Assembly (NCBI GenBank): GCA_036490335.1
Contig: DASXEB010000011.1
Coordinates: forward strand, 62,001-126,000
Direction: 5' to 3'
DNA length: 64,000 nt
From: Palsa-1392 sp036490335
GTDB lineage: Bacteria > Verrucomicrobiota > Verrucomicrobiia > Chthoniobacterales > UBA10450
A program made the position numbers and the translations under genes. Positions 8,099-17,033 of the stretch are shown here, in pieces. The notes under the pieces were generated by a model, which was not told the origin of the DNA, ran no database searches, and saw only the letters and a list, made by a program, of their open reading frames with translations. The first letter of the stretch is position 1; every line of letters starts with the position of its first letter.

Positions 8099-9001
8099 AT
8101 GATTGTCGCGATACGAAGGTATTTGCGCTCGGCAATGTTCCGTCGTGTCTATCGAGATTTCCTTGTGATTTTCAATTGGCACCAAGTTACGCCAACATTC
8201 GACGAGAGGGTTCATCACCCCTACACTTGGACGAACCTAAAGCAGTTCTGTGGCCAGCTTGACTACCTGCAAACTAAATTCAATATCGTATCCTTGCCGG
8301 CAGCAATAAAGGCGCTGGCCGAGGATGGTCTTCGCGGACCGAGCGTGGCAATAACGTTCGATGATGGCGATATTTCCATGGAAACATACGTGGCCCCTAT
8401 ATTGAGGGCGCGTGGACTGCCAGCGACGTTTTTCATTAACACCGCCTACATCGACAGTGACAAAAGCTATTGGTTTCCTGTTTTGAACTACCTTAAAGGA
8501 GAACGATCGTTGCACGGAACTTTCCGCTCCAAACTGATCGACGAAGGCCGCAGCTTACGTCACATATCTGATCCGCATACTTACCAGCGCGTGCGAACTG
8601 AAATTGAAAGCTTTGCCGCAGTAATGCCGGGATCTTCTCCGCGATTTGTCTCGGGGGAGTGGCTAGGCGGTATCGACGCAACACTATTTACCATCGGCGC
8701 CCACGGTCATGAGCATCAACGATATTCGATGATGCCGCTTGACTGGCAACGAGACGATTTGCAAAGGAACGTCACAATTTTGTCGAAATATCCTTCTTAT
8801 CGACCACTATTCGCGGTTCCATTTGGGCGCAAGGTGGATTGGACTGACGATACCCTTGCTCTTGCTAAAGGCGAAGGACTAACGACGCTTCTTGCCGACG
8901 GTGGTATCAATTTCCCAGGGCAAACAAACCTTGCTCGAATTCCAGCTGATTCGGCCCATGTTCAGGCGCTTTTCAGTGATACCACCGCCGTCCAAAGCTG
9001 A
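8099..9001 (+). CDS. Polysaccharide deacetylase family protein (NodB-like)
   Basis: The protein carries FNWHQV near the start and SVAITFDDGDISMETYVAPILRARGLPATFFI, the first NodB homology motif (TFDDG) followed by the usual 'ATFF' strand. A later IGAHGHEHQRYS region supplies the His-containing metal motif and has the SxHxxxH-like spacing. Members remove N-acetyl groups from sugars or reshape envelope glycans. No signal peptide is evident, so it probably acts in the cytoplasm or at the inner membrane face on a precursor. It sits between methyltransferase and glycosyltransferase genes. Confidence 0.85.
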   Translation: MIVAIRRYLRSAMFRRVYRDFLVIFNWHQVTPTFDERVHHPYTWTNLKQFCGQLDYLQTKFNIVSLPAAIKALAEDGLRGPSVAITFDDGDISMETYVAPILRARGLPATFFINTAYIDSDKSYWFPVLNYLKGERSLHGTFRSKLIDEGRSLRHISDPHTYQRVRTEIESFAAVMPGSSPRFVSGEWLGGIDATLFTIGAHGHEHQRYSMMPLDWQRDDLQRNVTILSKYPSYRPLFAVPFGRKVDWTDDTLALAKGEGLTTLLADGGINFPGQTNLARIPADSAHVQALFSDTTAVQS

Positions 9002-9036
9002 GTCACCGCGAGTTTCGCTGAGGTGGTAAAAAGGTC

Positions 9037-10218
9037 ATGCGCATTGCAGTTGTTGTGAGTGGTTTTCCTATTCCATCTGAAACATTCATCCTTCGGCAGA
9101 TTATTGATTTAATCGGATGTGGCCACGAGGTGGATGTTTTCGCCGATACATTAATCCGAGAGAATGTCGCAACCTTGGGCGTAGGTGCCGATGTTATTGT
9201 GCGTGTTAAGCCTTCGTGGTTTCTACCTCGACCATTTTCGCCCCGAAAGTCAATCCGTAAAGCTGCGAGAGGCTTATATCGCCGGCTATCCCATTTGCAA
9301 TCTTTTGGTTATCATCGTGCATTCGGCCTTATTATGCACGAGCGAGCTTATGACATTATTCACGCTCACTTTGGGCCCAACGGCCAGCGGGCGGTACGGG
9401 CGCGACAATTTCGTAAGCTTAAAGGCAAAATTGTTACTACTTTCCACGGTTACGACGTCAATCTACTGCCGCGCGAACTAGGAACAGATCTCTATCGTGA
9501 CCTATTTTTGCATGGAGACGTCTTTACGGTTGGCTCTCAATTTATGCGCAAGCAAATAGAGCAATTAGGTGCGCCCGTGGATCGCGTAATCGAGATTCCG
9601 ATGGGGGTTCCGATAAACGAATACCAACCAGGTACGAAGGTGAGAAGTAATGTACTGAACATCATTACGATTGCTCGACTGGTCGAGGTGAAAGGTATAC
9701 GATATCTACTGCAAGCGATCAGCCTGGCAACTAATGCAGGCATCAAGGTTCGTTGCGTCATAGCTGGCGATGGGCCATTGCGGTCGACGCTTATGGCCTA
9801 TGCTGACACATTAGGAATCACCGAGCTTATTGAGTTTACCGGAGCTGTGAGTGCCTGTCGGACACGTGAACTTTTCAAGGAGGCTGATGTATTCGTGCTT
9901 CCGAGCATTGTGACAGGTAATGGAGAGCAAGAGAGTCAAGGACTAGCAGTTGCGGAGGCGCAGGCATGCGGGCTGCCGGTCATCACGACGGAAACCGGCG
10001 GCTTGCCAGAAAGTATTCGCCCCAACTGTTCGGGCGTGTTAGTTGCACCTGCCAATGCGCACCAGTTGGCGACGGCAATCCAACATATGGCCAGTAACCG
10101 AAACCAGGCAGAGAACATGGGAAGGAGTGGTAGGAGATATGTCGAGGAGCGATTCAGTTTTACGCAACAGCAAAATAAGTTCTCCGAGTTATACAAATGG
10201 CTCCTGAGAGACAACTAG
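9037..10218 (+). CDS. Glycosyltransferase family 4
   Basis: GT-B fold glycosyltransferase. The N-terminal acceptor domain starts MRIAVVVSGFPIPSETFILRQI, a common opening in exopolysaccharide GT4 enzymes. The C-terminal donor domain has NIITIARLVEVKGIRYLLQA, VIAGDGPLR, and ADVFVLPSIVTGNGEQESQGLAVAEAQACGLPVITT, which contains the EX7E-type motif. It transfers a nucleotide-activated sugar to a lipid-linked intermediate at the cytoplasmic face; donor and linkage are unknown. It overlaps the next gene by 22 nt, consistent with one operon. Confidence 0.9.
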   Translation: MRIAVVVSGFPIPSETFILRQIIDLIGCGHEVDVFADTLIRENVATLGVGADVIVRVKPSWFLPRPFSPRKSIRKAARGLYRRLSHLQSFGYHRAFGLIMHERAYDIIHAHFGPNGQRAVRARQFRKLKGKIVTTFHGYDVNLLPRELGTDLYRDLFLHGDVFTVGSQFMRKQIEQLGAPVDRVIEIPMGVPINEYQPGTKVRSNVLNIITIARLVEVKGIRYLLQAISLATNAGIKVRCVIAGDGPLRSTLMAYADTLGITELIEFTGAVSACRTRELFKEADVFVLPSIVTGNGEQESQGLAVAEAQACGLPVITTETGGLPESIRPNCSGVLVAPANAHQLATAIQHMASNRNQAENMGRSGRRYVEERFSFTQQQNKFSELYKWLLRDN

Positions 10219-10928
10219 TAGACCAAGATGGCCTTCCTAAGGTCGCATGCGAATCTAAGTCTGCAACGGCGAAACTTTTACTTCGGCTCTTTGAGCATCA
10301 AACCTTGTACTGGGTGCGCAGCGATCTTATTTCTTGGATTCATTTGTTGCGATCCCGCTTAACGTTCTCTTTTTTCAGATCGAAGTCTGCGGCTTTATTT
10401 TTGAACTTTGGTGCGGGAAGTTATGGGAGACCAGGCGAGGAATGGTTTAATGTAGATGGCTTTCGTGGAAAAAACATTGATCTGGTACATTTGTTCCGTG
10501 GCAGCCTGCCGTTCGAAACGAACCGTTTTCGCGGTATATTTTGCGAGCATTTTCTCGAACACTTAATACCATCGGTCGCCCAACTCTTCTTATTCGAATG
10601 TCGGCGTGTCCTTCTGCCCGGCGGAATATTGCGTCTGTCTGTTCCTGATGGTGAGCTCTATTTGAGAAGGTATTTCGATGATAGATCTTGGATGCTCGAC
10701 CGGCGCGGGGGACGACACCGAACTCCGATGGAAGTAGTAAATGTTGTCTTTCGACAGCGATATGAGCACCAATATTGCTATGATTTCGAAACGTTGGCAC
10801 TGTATCTTCGCGACGCGGGGTTCGCGAGCGTGCGGCGAATGGAATATTGTCATGGAGAAATGCCGGAACTTTTAATCGACAGAGAAGATCGTCGATTTGA
10901 GAGCTTGTACATTGAAGCCTCTGCCTAA
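10197..10928 (+). CDS. Predicted SAM-dependent methyltransferase
   Basis: The core FLNFGAGSYGRPGEEWFNVDGF followed by FCEHFLEHLIPSVAQLFLFECRRVLLPGGILRLSVPDGELY matches the methyltransferase group often found in capsule and LPS loci. In that group the usual glycine-rich motif I is replaced by NxGxG and the 'EHxLEH' block is conserved. ATG 10197 lies inside the end of the preceding glycosyltransferase gene in another frame, so translation is probably coupled. The substrate is unknown. Confidence 0.75.
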   Translation: MAPERQLVDQDGLPKVACESKSATAKLLLRLFEHQTLYWVRSDLISWIHLLRSRLTFSFFRSKSAALFLNFGAGSYGRPGEEWFNVDGFRGKNIDLVHLFRGSLPFETNRFRGIFCEHFLEHLIPSVAQLFLFECRRVLLPGGILRLSVPDGELYLRRYFDDRSWMLDRRGGRHRTPMEVVNVVFRQRYEHQYCYDFETLALYLRDAGFASVRRMEYCHGEMPELLIDREDRRFESLYIEASA

Positions 10929-10958
10929 GCTCTGTTTCGCCAAAGATTTTAAGGGCTA

Positions 10959-11918
10959 TTGAAGACTGCTTCGCCGACTGTTTCGGTTATCATACCGTGC
11001 TTCAACGCTGCTTCGTGGCTTGGAGAAGCTATCGAATCGTCGTTGTCTCAGACGCACAAACCACTTGAGGTAATCGTTGTGGATGACGGGTCCACAGACT
11101 CGAGCGTGAAGGTTATAAGATCCTTTGGCGACGTCGTTCGGTGGGAAACAGGACCCAACGTAGGCGGAAATCATGCTCGCAACAGAGGATTCGTATTATC
11201 GAAAGGCGCGTATATCCAATTTCTCGACGCCGACGACTACCTGCTTCCAACTAAGATTGCCGCACAAGTAGAGTTTCTCACAAAGACGGGTGGCGATGCT
11301 GTGTACGGCGATTGGCAACATCAGCATCATAGGCCAAACGGAGTTATCGAGATAGGAGATATCGCCGTTGCCGGCGATCAAGACGACATTCTAGAGAGCC
11401 TTCTAGGAGAGTGGTGGGTCGCTCCGGTTGCAACTCTTTTTCGACGGCAAGCGATAAATAAAATCGCGGGCTGGGACGAGTCCTTAAGAGCAGCTCAGGA
11501 CAGAGACTTTATGATATCGCTCGCTATGGCTGGCGCGCGGATATTATACCAGTCAGGGTGTCATTCCATATACCGGCGGTACGGAAAGGTGACGGTTTCG
11601 ACCAGCAACGTGCTGCTGTGGACACGCGATCATTGTCGCGTTCTTGACAAAGCCGCAGTGGCCTTGGCGATAAAGGGAGGGCCGAATGTCAAATACGCGA
11701 GAACCTTGGCGAAATCTTATTTTTCCCTCGCAAGAACCGTCTTTGATCTGGATCGAAAGATGTATGCCGATTTAATGCTGAGGACGATTTCGTTTGATCC
11801 CAAGTTCTCTCCCCACCCCTCAAAGAGTTATGTTGCTATACAGAGACTCTTTGGCTTTTATGTTGCAGAGATGGCCGCCAGCTTGAGGCGTAGGCTTGCG
11901 AAGGGAGAAATATTCTAG
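10959..11918 (+). CDS. Glycosyltransferase family 2
   Basis: GT-A fold enzyme. VSVIIPCFNAASWLGEAIESSLSQT opens the domain. The nucleotide-binding VVDDGSTD, the NHARNRG turn and the metal-binding QFLDADD follow in canonical order within the first 95 residues, and GWDESLRAAQDRDFMISL provides the acceptor-side acidic motif. The only plausible start is TTG 10959, directly before KTASPTVSV. It adds a sugar to the growing repeat unit; specificity is not predictable. Confidence 0.88.
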   Translation: MKTASPTVSVIIPCFNAASWLGEAIESSLSQTHKPLEVIVVDDGSTDSSVKVIRSFGDVVRWETGPNVGGNHARNRGFVLSKGAYIQFLDADDYLLPTKIAAQVEFLTKTGGDAVYGDWQHQHHRPNGVIEIGDIAVAGDQDDILESLLGEWWVAPVATLFRRQAINKIAGWDESLRAAQDRDFMISLAMAGARILYQSGCHSIYRRYGKVTVSTSNVLLWTRDHCRVLDKAAVALAIKGGPNVKYARTLAKSYFSLARTVFDLDRKMYADLMLRTISFDPKFSPHPSKSYVAIQRLFGFYVAEMAASLRRRLAKGEIF

Positions 11919-11932
11919 GGAAGAAGGAATCA

Positions 11933-12574
11933 ATGGCCGCCAGCGTGACCGGCCGCGTGCAAGTCAACCCGGGCCATTATACGCCTAGCCACTACCTCAC
12001 ACCGCAGCGTATGGCCTCAATCGGTTGGCAACTGCGGCTGATGACGGACAGTTTCCCGCGTGGGTCGGTCCTTGAAGTCGGTCGGGGTTCGGGTCTTGGA
12101 AGACATCTATTGGAACAAGAGGGATTTTCTGTAACTTCGATTGATATAGATCCTGCACTGCGACCCGAAATAATAGCGCCGATTTCAGCAATTCCTATAG
12201 GCAACAACGCATTCGATTGCTTCGTGTGCTGTCAGGTTCTAGAGCACATGCCCTGGCAGATAGCGAAAGACGGGCTCCGGGAATTACACAGAACGTGTAG
12301 ACTAGGAGGAGTCCTATCCGTTCCTACAGTCTCGCGTTTAATAGCTTTATCGGTATTTGGCCCGCGTCGTGATGGTTTTCGCGTTTTAGGGCGGTTGCCG
12401 TCGTGGGGTGCGCGGCGCCGAAACAGCGACGAGCACAGTTGGGAGTTGGGGGCAGGCCTCTCTCTTCAAGAGTTCCGAGAGGCTCTCAAATCAACTGGCT
12501 TCGACGTAGTTTGCCAGCTTCGTTCAGTGACTTGGTTCTATCATCAATTTTTCGTCGTAAAGCCAACTCAATAG
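11933..12574 (+). CDS. Class I SAM-dependent methyltransferase
   Basis: Contains SVLEVGRGSGLGRHLLEQEG, a motif I with Arg in place of the usual Cys/Gly (GRGSG), then VTSIDIDPAL and the methyltransferase block FVCCQVLEHMPW followed by LRELHRTCRLGGVLSVP. Length (213 aa) fits small Methyltransf_11 enzymes. The stop TAG overlaps the GTG start of the next glycosyltransferase (TAGTG), indicating translational coupling. Its target is unknown. Confidence 0.75.
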   Translation: MAASVTGRVQVNPGHYTPSHYLTPQRMASIGWQLRLMTDSFPRGSVLEVGRGSGLGRHLLEQEGFSVTSIDIDPALRPEIIAPISAIPIGNNAFDCFVCCQVLEHMPWQIAKDGLRELHRTCRLGGVLSVPTVSRLIALSVFGPRRDGFRVLGRLPSWGARRRNSDEHSWELGAGLSLQEFREALKSTGFDVVCQLRSVTWFYHQFFVVKPTQ

Positions 12575-13767
12575 TGCGAGCTCGCCTATTACTTGTGCAG
12601 CGTAGCTGCGTCGATACCTATCCCCCGGTTCTACATCAAACTAGCCTTTTGGCAGAAAAATACGACGTAACTATAATAGATACTGTTACGCCCCAAGACC
12701 CGCAAGACATTCTTACGACGCGCGGAGTGCGTCGGATTCGAATTAAAACGGAGGGTGGACAAAAGCAAACGCTATGGAGCCGCATGTATGCCGCGAGGCA
12801 GTTTGATAAGCGTGTTTTGCGGATGGCTGAAACGCGTCCGCAGATCATTATCGCATATGACCACTATGCCCTCGCCAAGGTGGTTCGGTGTGCGCGAAGA
12901 CAGGGCATACCTTGTATCGCACATTTGCACGAAGTGTTATCGGATGATCCATATGCTTCATTCCGGTCTCGCTGTATGGCACAACGGGCTCGACGAGAAT
13001 TGAGAAACGCAGACCTAGTCGTTGTAGCAGATTTGTATCGAGCGCGATCAGCTCGCATGTTTTGTGATCTCCCTAATACGCCTACTGTGGTGATGAACTG
13101 CCCGAGACGACTTTTGACGATCCCGTCATCTAAGTTGCAAAATTGGCTCGCCGATCAAAGCATCGCCTATTCGCGAGTAGTCCATTACCAGGGTAACGTT
13201 GCGCCTCGTAAGAACCTTGAAAATATAATACGCTCGATGAGACACTGGCCTACCGATGCAATATTCGTCTTAGTCGGGCGTGGAAGCGATACGTTTATCA
13301 GTTCGCTTAAGAAACTAGCAACCGAGTTGGCGGTGGAAACCAGACTGGTGTTTACCGGAAGGGTCAATTACACGGACTTATTTGCAGGCACAGCTGGTGC
13401 CAGTGTTGGTGTTACATTATTGGAGTCCAGGTATCCGAATTGGCGTTGGGCTGCAGGTGCAAGTAATAAGCGCTTTGAGTATCTTGCCTTGGGAATTCCG
13501 CAGGTCACTAATCCTGGTCCAGGAATCAAAGAGCTTTTTACAAATGAAGGTGTGGCCCTTTCCGTTGATCCGTCAAAACCAGATGACATTGGTACTGCTA
13601 TTAATAAGTATCTATCAAATTCTGAATTGTCTTCCCAGGCAAGTATACGGGCACGGAGATTGCATTTGAGTGAATACAACTATGAACGACAATTCGAACC
13701 GGTTATGGGGTGGATTGACGCCCAGATAACCTCCGGTAAGCATTATGGTTCGCGCCTTCCGCCTTAA
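12574..13767 (+). CDS. Glycosyltransferase family 4
   Basis: GTG 12574 gives VRARLLLVQRSCVDTYPPVLHQTSLLAEKYDVTIID, a typical GT-B N-terminal domain; the frame is open further upstream but that part overlaps the methyltransferase gene. The C-terminal half has VVHYQGNVAPRKNLENIIRSM, AIFVLVGRGSD, and KRFEYLALGIPQVTNPGPGIKELF, which occupies the place of the EX7E motif. It overlaps the next gene by 23 nt. It probably adds one sugar of the repeat unit. Confidence 0.85.
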   Translation: MRARLLLVQRSCVDTYPPVLHQTSLLAEKYDVTIIDTVTPQDPQDILTTRGVRRIRIKTEGGQKQTLWSRMYAARQFDKRVLRMAETRPQIIIAYDHYALAKVVRCARRQGIPCIAHLHEVLSDDPYASFRSRCMAQRARRELRNADLVVVADLYRARSARMFCDLPNTPTVVMNCPRRLLTIPSSKLQNWLADQSIAYSRVVHYQGNVAPRKNLENIIRSMRHWPTDAIFVLVGRGSDTFISSLKKLATELAVETRLVFTGRVNYTDLFAGTAGASVGVTLLESRYPNWRWAAGASNKRFEYLALGIPQVTNPGPGIKELFTNEGVALSVDPSKPDDIGTAINKYLSNSELSSQASIRARRLHLSEYNYERQFEPVMGWIDAQITSGKHYGSRLPP

Positions 13768-14860
13768 GCGAAATCAGCCGCGCGTGCTTATACTAGAGCC
13801 GATTGGGAACCTTTGGGGTTCCGAACAGAGCCTCCTGGAGTTTGCAAGCACCGCCGCCGATCTGCGAATTGCGATCTATTATCCCAAAGAGTCGGAATTT
13901 GCGGTGGAAGTCGCGCGGCTGCCAACCGCAGCTTTTCCATTTTTTGAGCGTGACCTCCACCGCCGTTCCAAGGTACGGCGTATAGTGGCTTGCGGTCGTC
14001 TTTTGGCAACTGCTCTGTGGTTTAGGCCGACAGTTATACACGCGAATCAGGTGGGGGCTGTACGTTACGCGCAGGCCGTAGGTCGGGCTCTTGGTATCTC
14101 GGTCACTACTCATGTGCGATTTCATGAAGATGTCGAATATTTGTCGGCGTTAGGCGGGAAGACTCACTCTATTAGCAAGATTATTTGCATCAGCGAGTAT
14201 ATACAGGGCCTTTTTAAGAGCACGAAGACGTTGTCCGCGAAGACGGTCTGTTTATATAATGCTTATCGTCCCAAGGCCAATTGGAGGCGAAGGGTGCCCA
14301 TGGACTATCCGCCCACCTTTGCCTGTGTAGGGCGATTTGAAAAGAACAAGAGACAGGATTTGCTCCTTGAAGCTATGTCCGTACTGAGGCGACGAGGAAA
14401 TCTGAGTCGGGTAATATTCTACGGTCGAGGACGCAACGGCGATTCGATCGACGGCCAATTAAAGAAAATGTCTGAAAGGCTCGGTCTCAAAGAATCTACG
14501 GTTTGGGCCGGATTTCATCGCAATGTCGTAAACCTTATTGGAGGCTGCTGTGCTCAAGTATGTCCTTTTGAATGTGAGGGCTTGGGGCGAGTAATATTTG
14601 AAGCTTGGGACGCGGGCACGATTCCGATAGTCTGGGCAGGCAGCGGCGGCCCGGCTGAATTGATTACCAAAAGCGGAGCCGGAATCGTTTATGCCGAACA
14701 GACTGCTGAGTGTTTGGCAAAGTCGCTTCACGAAGCAACTTTGCTATCGAAGAACGGACGATCAGCGCTGATTCGACAAGGAAGGCGATGGCTTCGGGCA
14801 AACTGTGACCCAGAAAACTACGCTCATTCTCTTGCTTCTATCTGGAACGGCGTGAAGTAG
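13745..14860 (+). CDS. Glycosyltransferase family 4 (paralogue of the next gene)
   Basis: The N-terminus reads PRVLILEPIGNLWGSEQSLLEF, closely matching VIAVEPAGNLWGSERVLLDL of the following gene. Both also share a THVRFHED/AHVRIFED segment and a C-terminal ECEGLGRVIFEAWDAGTIPI/EPLGRVIFEAWDAGCLPI donor-site motif with the two Glu of EX7E. They are therefore tandem paralogues separated by 2 nt. A middle CVGRFEKNKRQDLLLEAM segment begins the donor domain. This architecture usually makes consecutive linkages; the actual sugars are unknown. Confidence 0.87.
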   Translation: MVRAFRLKRNQPRVLILEPIGNLWGSEQSLLEFASTAADLRIAIYYPKESEFAVEVARLPTAAFPFFERDLHRRSKVRRIVACGRLLATALWFRPTVIHANQVGAVRYAQAVGRALGISVTTHVRFHEDVEYLSALGGKTHSISKIICISEYIQGLFKSTKTLSAKTVCLYNAYRPKANWRRRVPMDYPPTFACVGRFEKNKRQDLLLEAMSVLRRRGNLSRVIFYGRGRNGDSIDGQLKKMSERLGLKESTVWAGFHRNVVNLIGGCCAQVCPFECEGLGRVIFEAWDAGTIPIVWAGSGGPAELITKSGAGIVYAEQTAECLAKSLHEATLLSKNGRSALIRQGRRWLRANCDPENYAHSLASIWNGVK

Positions 14861-14862
14861 AC

Positions 14863-15975
14863 GTGAAATTGGTACGCGTAATAGCTGTCGAGCCAGCTGG
14901 CAACCTATGGGGGTCTGAGCGCGTTCTTCTCGACTTGATTCCGTGCCTAACTGGCATGCGGGTGGCCGTGTGTTGCCCTCGTAGTGTTCCGATCATTGGC
15001 CGATTAAATCGGCTTAAGATCAGATGCTTCCCGACCTTTATCGATCGTTTGCACGAGAAATCGAAAGCCGCCCGATTCCTAGCGCTCTTAGGTTTGGGCT
15101 GGGCCTGCATTATTTTTCGTCCGAATCTTTTGTATCTTAATCAAGCAGGGTGTTATCGCATTGCGCGAGCTGCCGCCCGTTGCATGAGGATTCCGGTTGT
15201 TGCCCATGTCCGAATCTTTGAAGACGCGGCTTATTTGGCGCGCCAGAAGCCCAAACCCGCAGAACTTAGGGCAATCGTCGCCATCAGCGACGCCGTCCGC
15301 AGCGAGATATCGAAATTTGATGCGCTGCGGCACATCCCTGTGAAGATAATCTACGATGGTTACACGCCTGCTGTTAATCGCCTGGCTGCCAATGCCGGTA
15401 AAGATGCTAGAAATAGTAATTCGATTGCCTGTGTCGGACGCATCGTTCCGATCAAAGGCCAGGACGTTCTCGTGGATGCCATTGGCCTTTTGCACCCTGA
15501 TTACCCGCAAATTCGATGTGCAATGATAGGAAGAGGGGGCGCATTTTGGGAAGAGTTGAAGAACAGATCCGTCGCGGCTGGCCTCAATAACGTGATCTGC
15601 TGGACTGGATTTCAGGGTGATCCGACCACTGCGTTGCGCGCGGTAAGCATATTGGTCCTGCCGTCGCATCGTGAACCTTTAGGAAGAGTGATTTTTGAGG
15701 CATGGGACGCTGGCTGCCTTCCTATCGCGTTCCGTGGCTCAGGCGGCGCGGCAGAGGTCTTGCAAGCATCGGGCGGCGGGCTCCTCTATGACGAGCAGAC
15801 TCCGGCAGCACTGGCTGCGGCAATGGAAGAAGCTTTGTCCTTCGAAGCAGACGAGCGCATGAGCAGAGTACAGAAGGGGCGAAGCTGGATGACAAAGCAT
15901 TGTTCGCCGGAGCGTTACGCCGCGTCGATGCGGGAAGTCTTTGTCGCGGCAATCTCGGCTCAAAGATCGAAGTGA
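14863..15975 (+). CDS. Glycosyltransferase family 4 (tandem paralogue)
   Basis: GTG start 14863, two nucleotides after the preceding stop. EPAGNLWGSERVLLDL lies in the N-domain; CVGRIVPIKGQDVLVDAIG, MIGRGG and LPSHREPLGRVIFEAWDAGCLPIAFRGSGGAAEVL lie in the C-domain. The paired Glu residues of the EX7E motif are present. Its stop TGA overlaps the next GTG (GTGA), so it is embedded in a tightly coupled operon. It is presumed to extend the same glycan as its paralogue. Confidence 0.87.
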   Translation: MKLVRVIAVEPAGNLWGSERVLLDLIPCLTGMRVAVCCPRSVPIIGRLNRLKIRCFPTFIDRLHEKSKAARFLALLGLGWACIIFRPNLLYLNQAGCYRIARAAARCMRIPVVAHVRIFEDAAYLARQKPKPAELRAIVAISDAVRSEISKFDALRHIPVKIIYDGYTPAVNRLAANAGKDARNSNSIACVGRIVPIKGQDVLVDAIGLLHPDYPQIRCAMIGRGGAFWEELKNRSVAAGLNNVICWTGFQGDPTTALRAVSILVLPSHREPLGRVIFEAWDAGCLPIAFRGSGGAAEVLQASGGGLLYDEQTPAALAAAMEEALSFEADERMSRVQKGRSWMTKHCSPERYAASMREVFVAAISAQRSK

Positions 15976-17033
15976 GTGACTCCTACCTGATCCTTTATCT
16001 CGGCGCAGATTGGTGGGGCTCTGATGCTCGTGCACTTGCTATAAGTTTGCGAGAGCTGGGACACAGTCTAATCGAGGTTAACTATGAAGATTATTTCCCG
16101 CAGACATGGTCGACATGGGGATTGAGGTTGGCTCGACGGCTATTGCGAACTTCCTGCGCGCGCGAGTTCAATGCCGCAGTAGCTGCGCAGGCCGATAACA
16201 CCGCGATCGATTTTGTCCTTGTCTTTAAAGGGATGCTGCTCGAACCCGGCACAGTCTTAGCCTTTCGGAATAAGAAAATTCCAGTCTATTGCTTTTACCC
16301 TGACGTAAGTTTTACCGCTCACGGAAACAACATTTCGGCCTGCTTACCGCTGTATGACGGTATCTTCACAACCAAGCGCTTTCACCGCCCTTCTGATCGG
16401 ATAAAGAAAATCGAGCACGTCAGGCACGGCTTCGACCCGCACGTTCATCGCGTATTACAAGTTTCGGATAAGGTTAGGAACTACTACGAACGTGACGTAT
16501 CTTTCGTAGGCTGCTGGTCTCCCAAGAAAGAAGCAACGATCCAGGCGATCGTTGATCAAAAGCCTTCTCTATTGAAACTGCAGATCTGGGGAGCCGGCTG
16601 GCAGAGGGCTGGTGAATCTGTGCGGAAACGATGGCAAGGGCGAGGCGCTTTCGGCGACGAACTCGCGCTGGTCTACCAGAATTCGAAGATCAATCTAGGG
16701 TTGCTAAGCGAGGCCGCGTCCGATACCACAAGCGGAGACCAAGTCACGGCTAGAACTTGGCAGGTTCCCGCTTCAGGCGGATTCCTGCTTCATGAGGCTA
16801 CTACAGAACTGGCAGAATACTTTATCCCGGGGAAGGAAGTAGCCACGTTTAACGACACGGCAGACCTGACTCGAAAGGTTAAGTATTTCCTGGAGCATGA
16901 ATCCGAGCGTCAGCAAACAGCCGCGGCTGGTTATGAGCGATGCGTGGCTAGCAATTATACCTACGCCGCCGCGGCTAAGACGATTTGCCAATATCACGAA
17001 AGTCATCCTGTCGGGAAGAACAAGAATGTTTAG
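15972..17033 (+). CDS. CgeB-like glycosyltransferase
   Basis: GTG 15972 starts VSDSYLILYLGADWWGSDARALAISLRELGH. The C-terminal half contains VSFVGCWSPKKEATIQAI, LQIWGAGWQ, NSKINLGLLSEAASDTTSGDQVTARTWQVPASGGFLLHEATTELAEYF and a C-terminal helix. This is the pattern of the CgeB/Glyco_trans_1_2 group, in which 'R.fE.pa.G.fll' replaces the EX7E motif (here ARTWQVPASGGFLL). An upstream in-frame start would overlap the preceding gene fully and is not favoured. Substrates are unknown. Confidence 0.8.
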   Translation: MSDSYLILYLGADWWGSDARALAISLRELGHSLIEVNYEDYFPQTWSTWGLRLARRLLRTSCAREFNAAVAAQADNTAIDFVLVFKGMLLEPGTVLAFRNKKIPVYCFYPDVSFTAHGNNISACLPLYDGIFTTKRFHRPSDRIKKIEHVRHGFDPHVHRVLQVSDKVRNYYERDVSFVGCWSPKKEATIQAIVDQKPSLLKLQIWGAGWQRAGESVRKRWQGRGAFGDELALVYQNSKINLGLLSEAASDTTSGDQVTARTWQVPASGGFLLHEATTELAEYFIPGKEVATFNDTADLTRKVKYFLEHESERQQTAAAGYERCVASNYTYAAAAKTICQYHESHPVGKNKNV

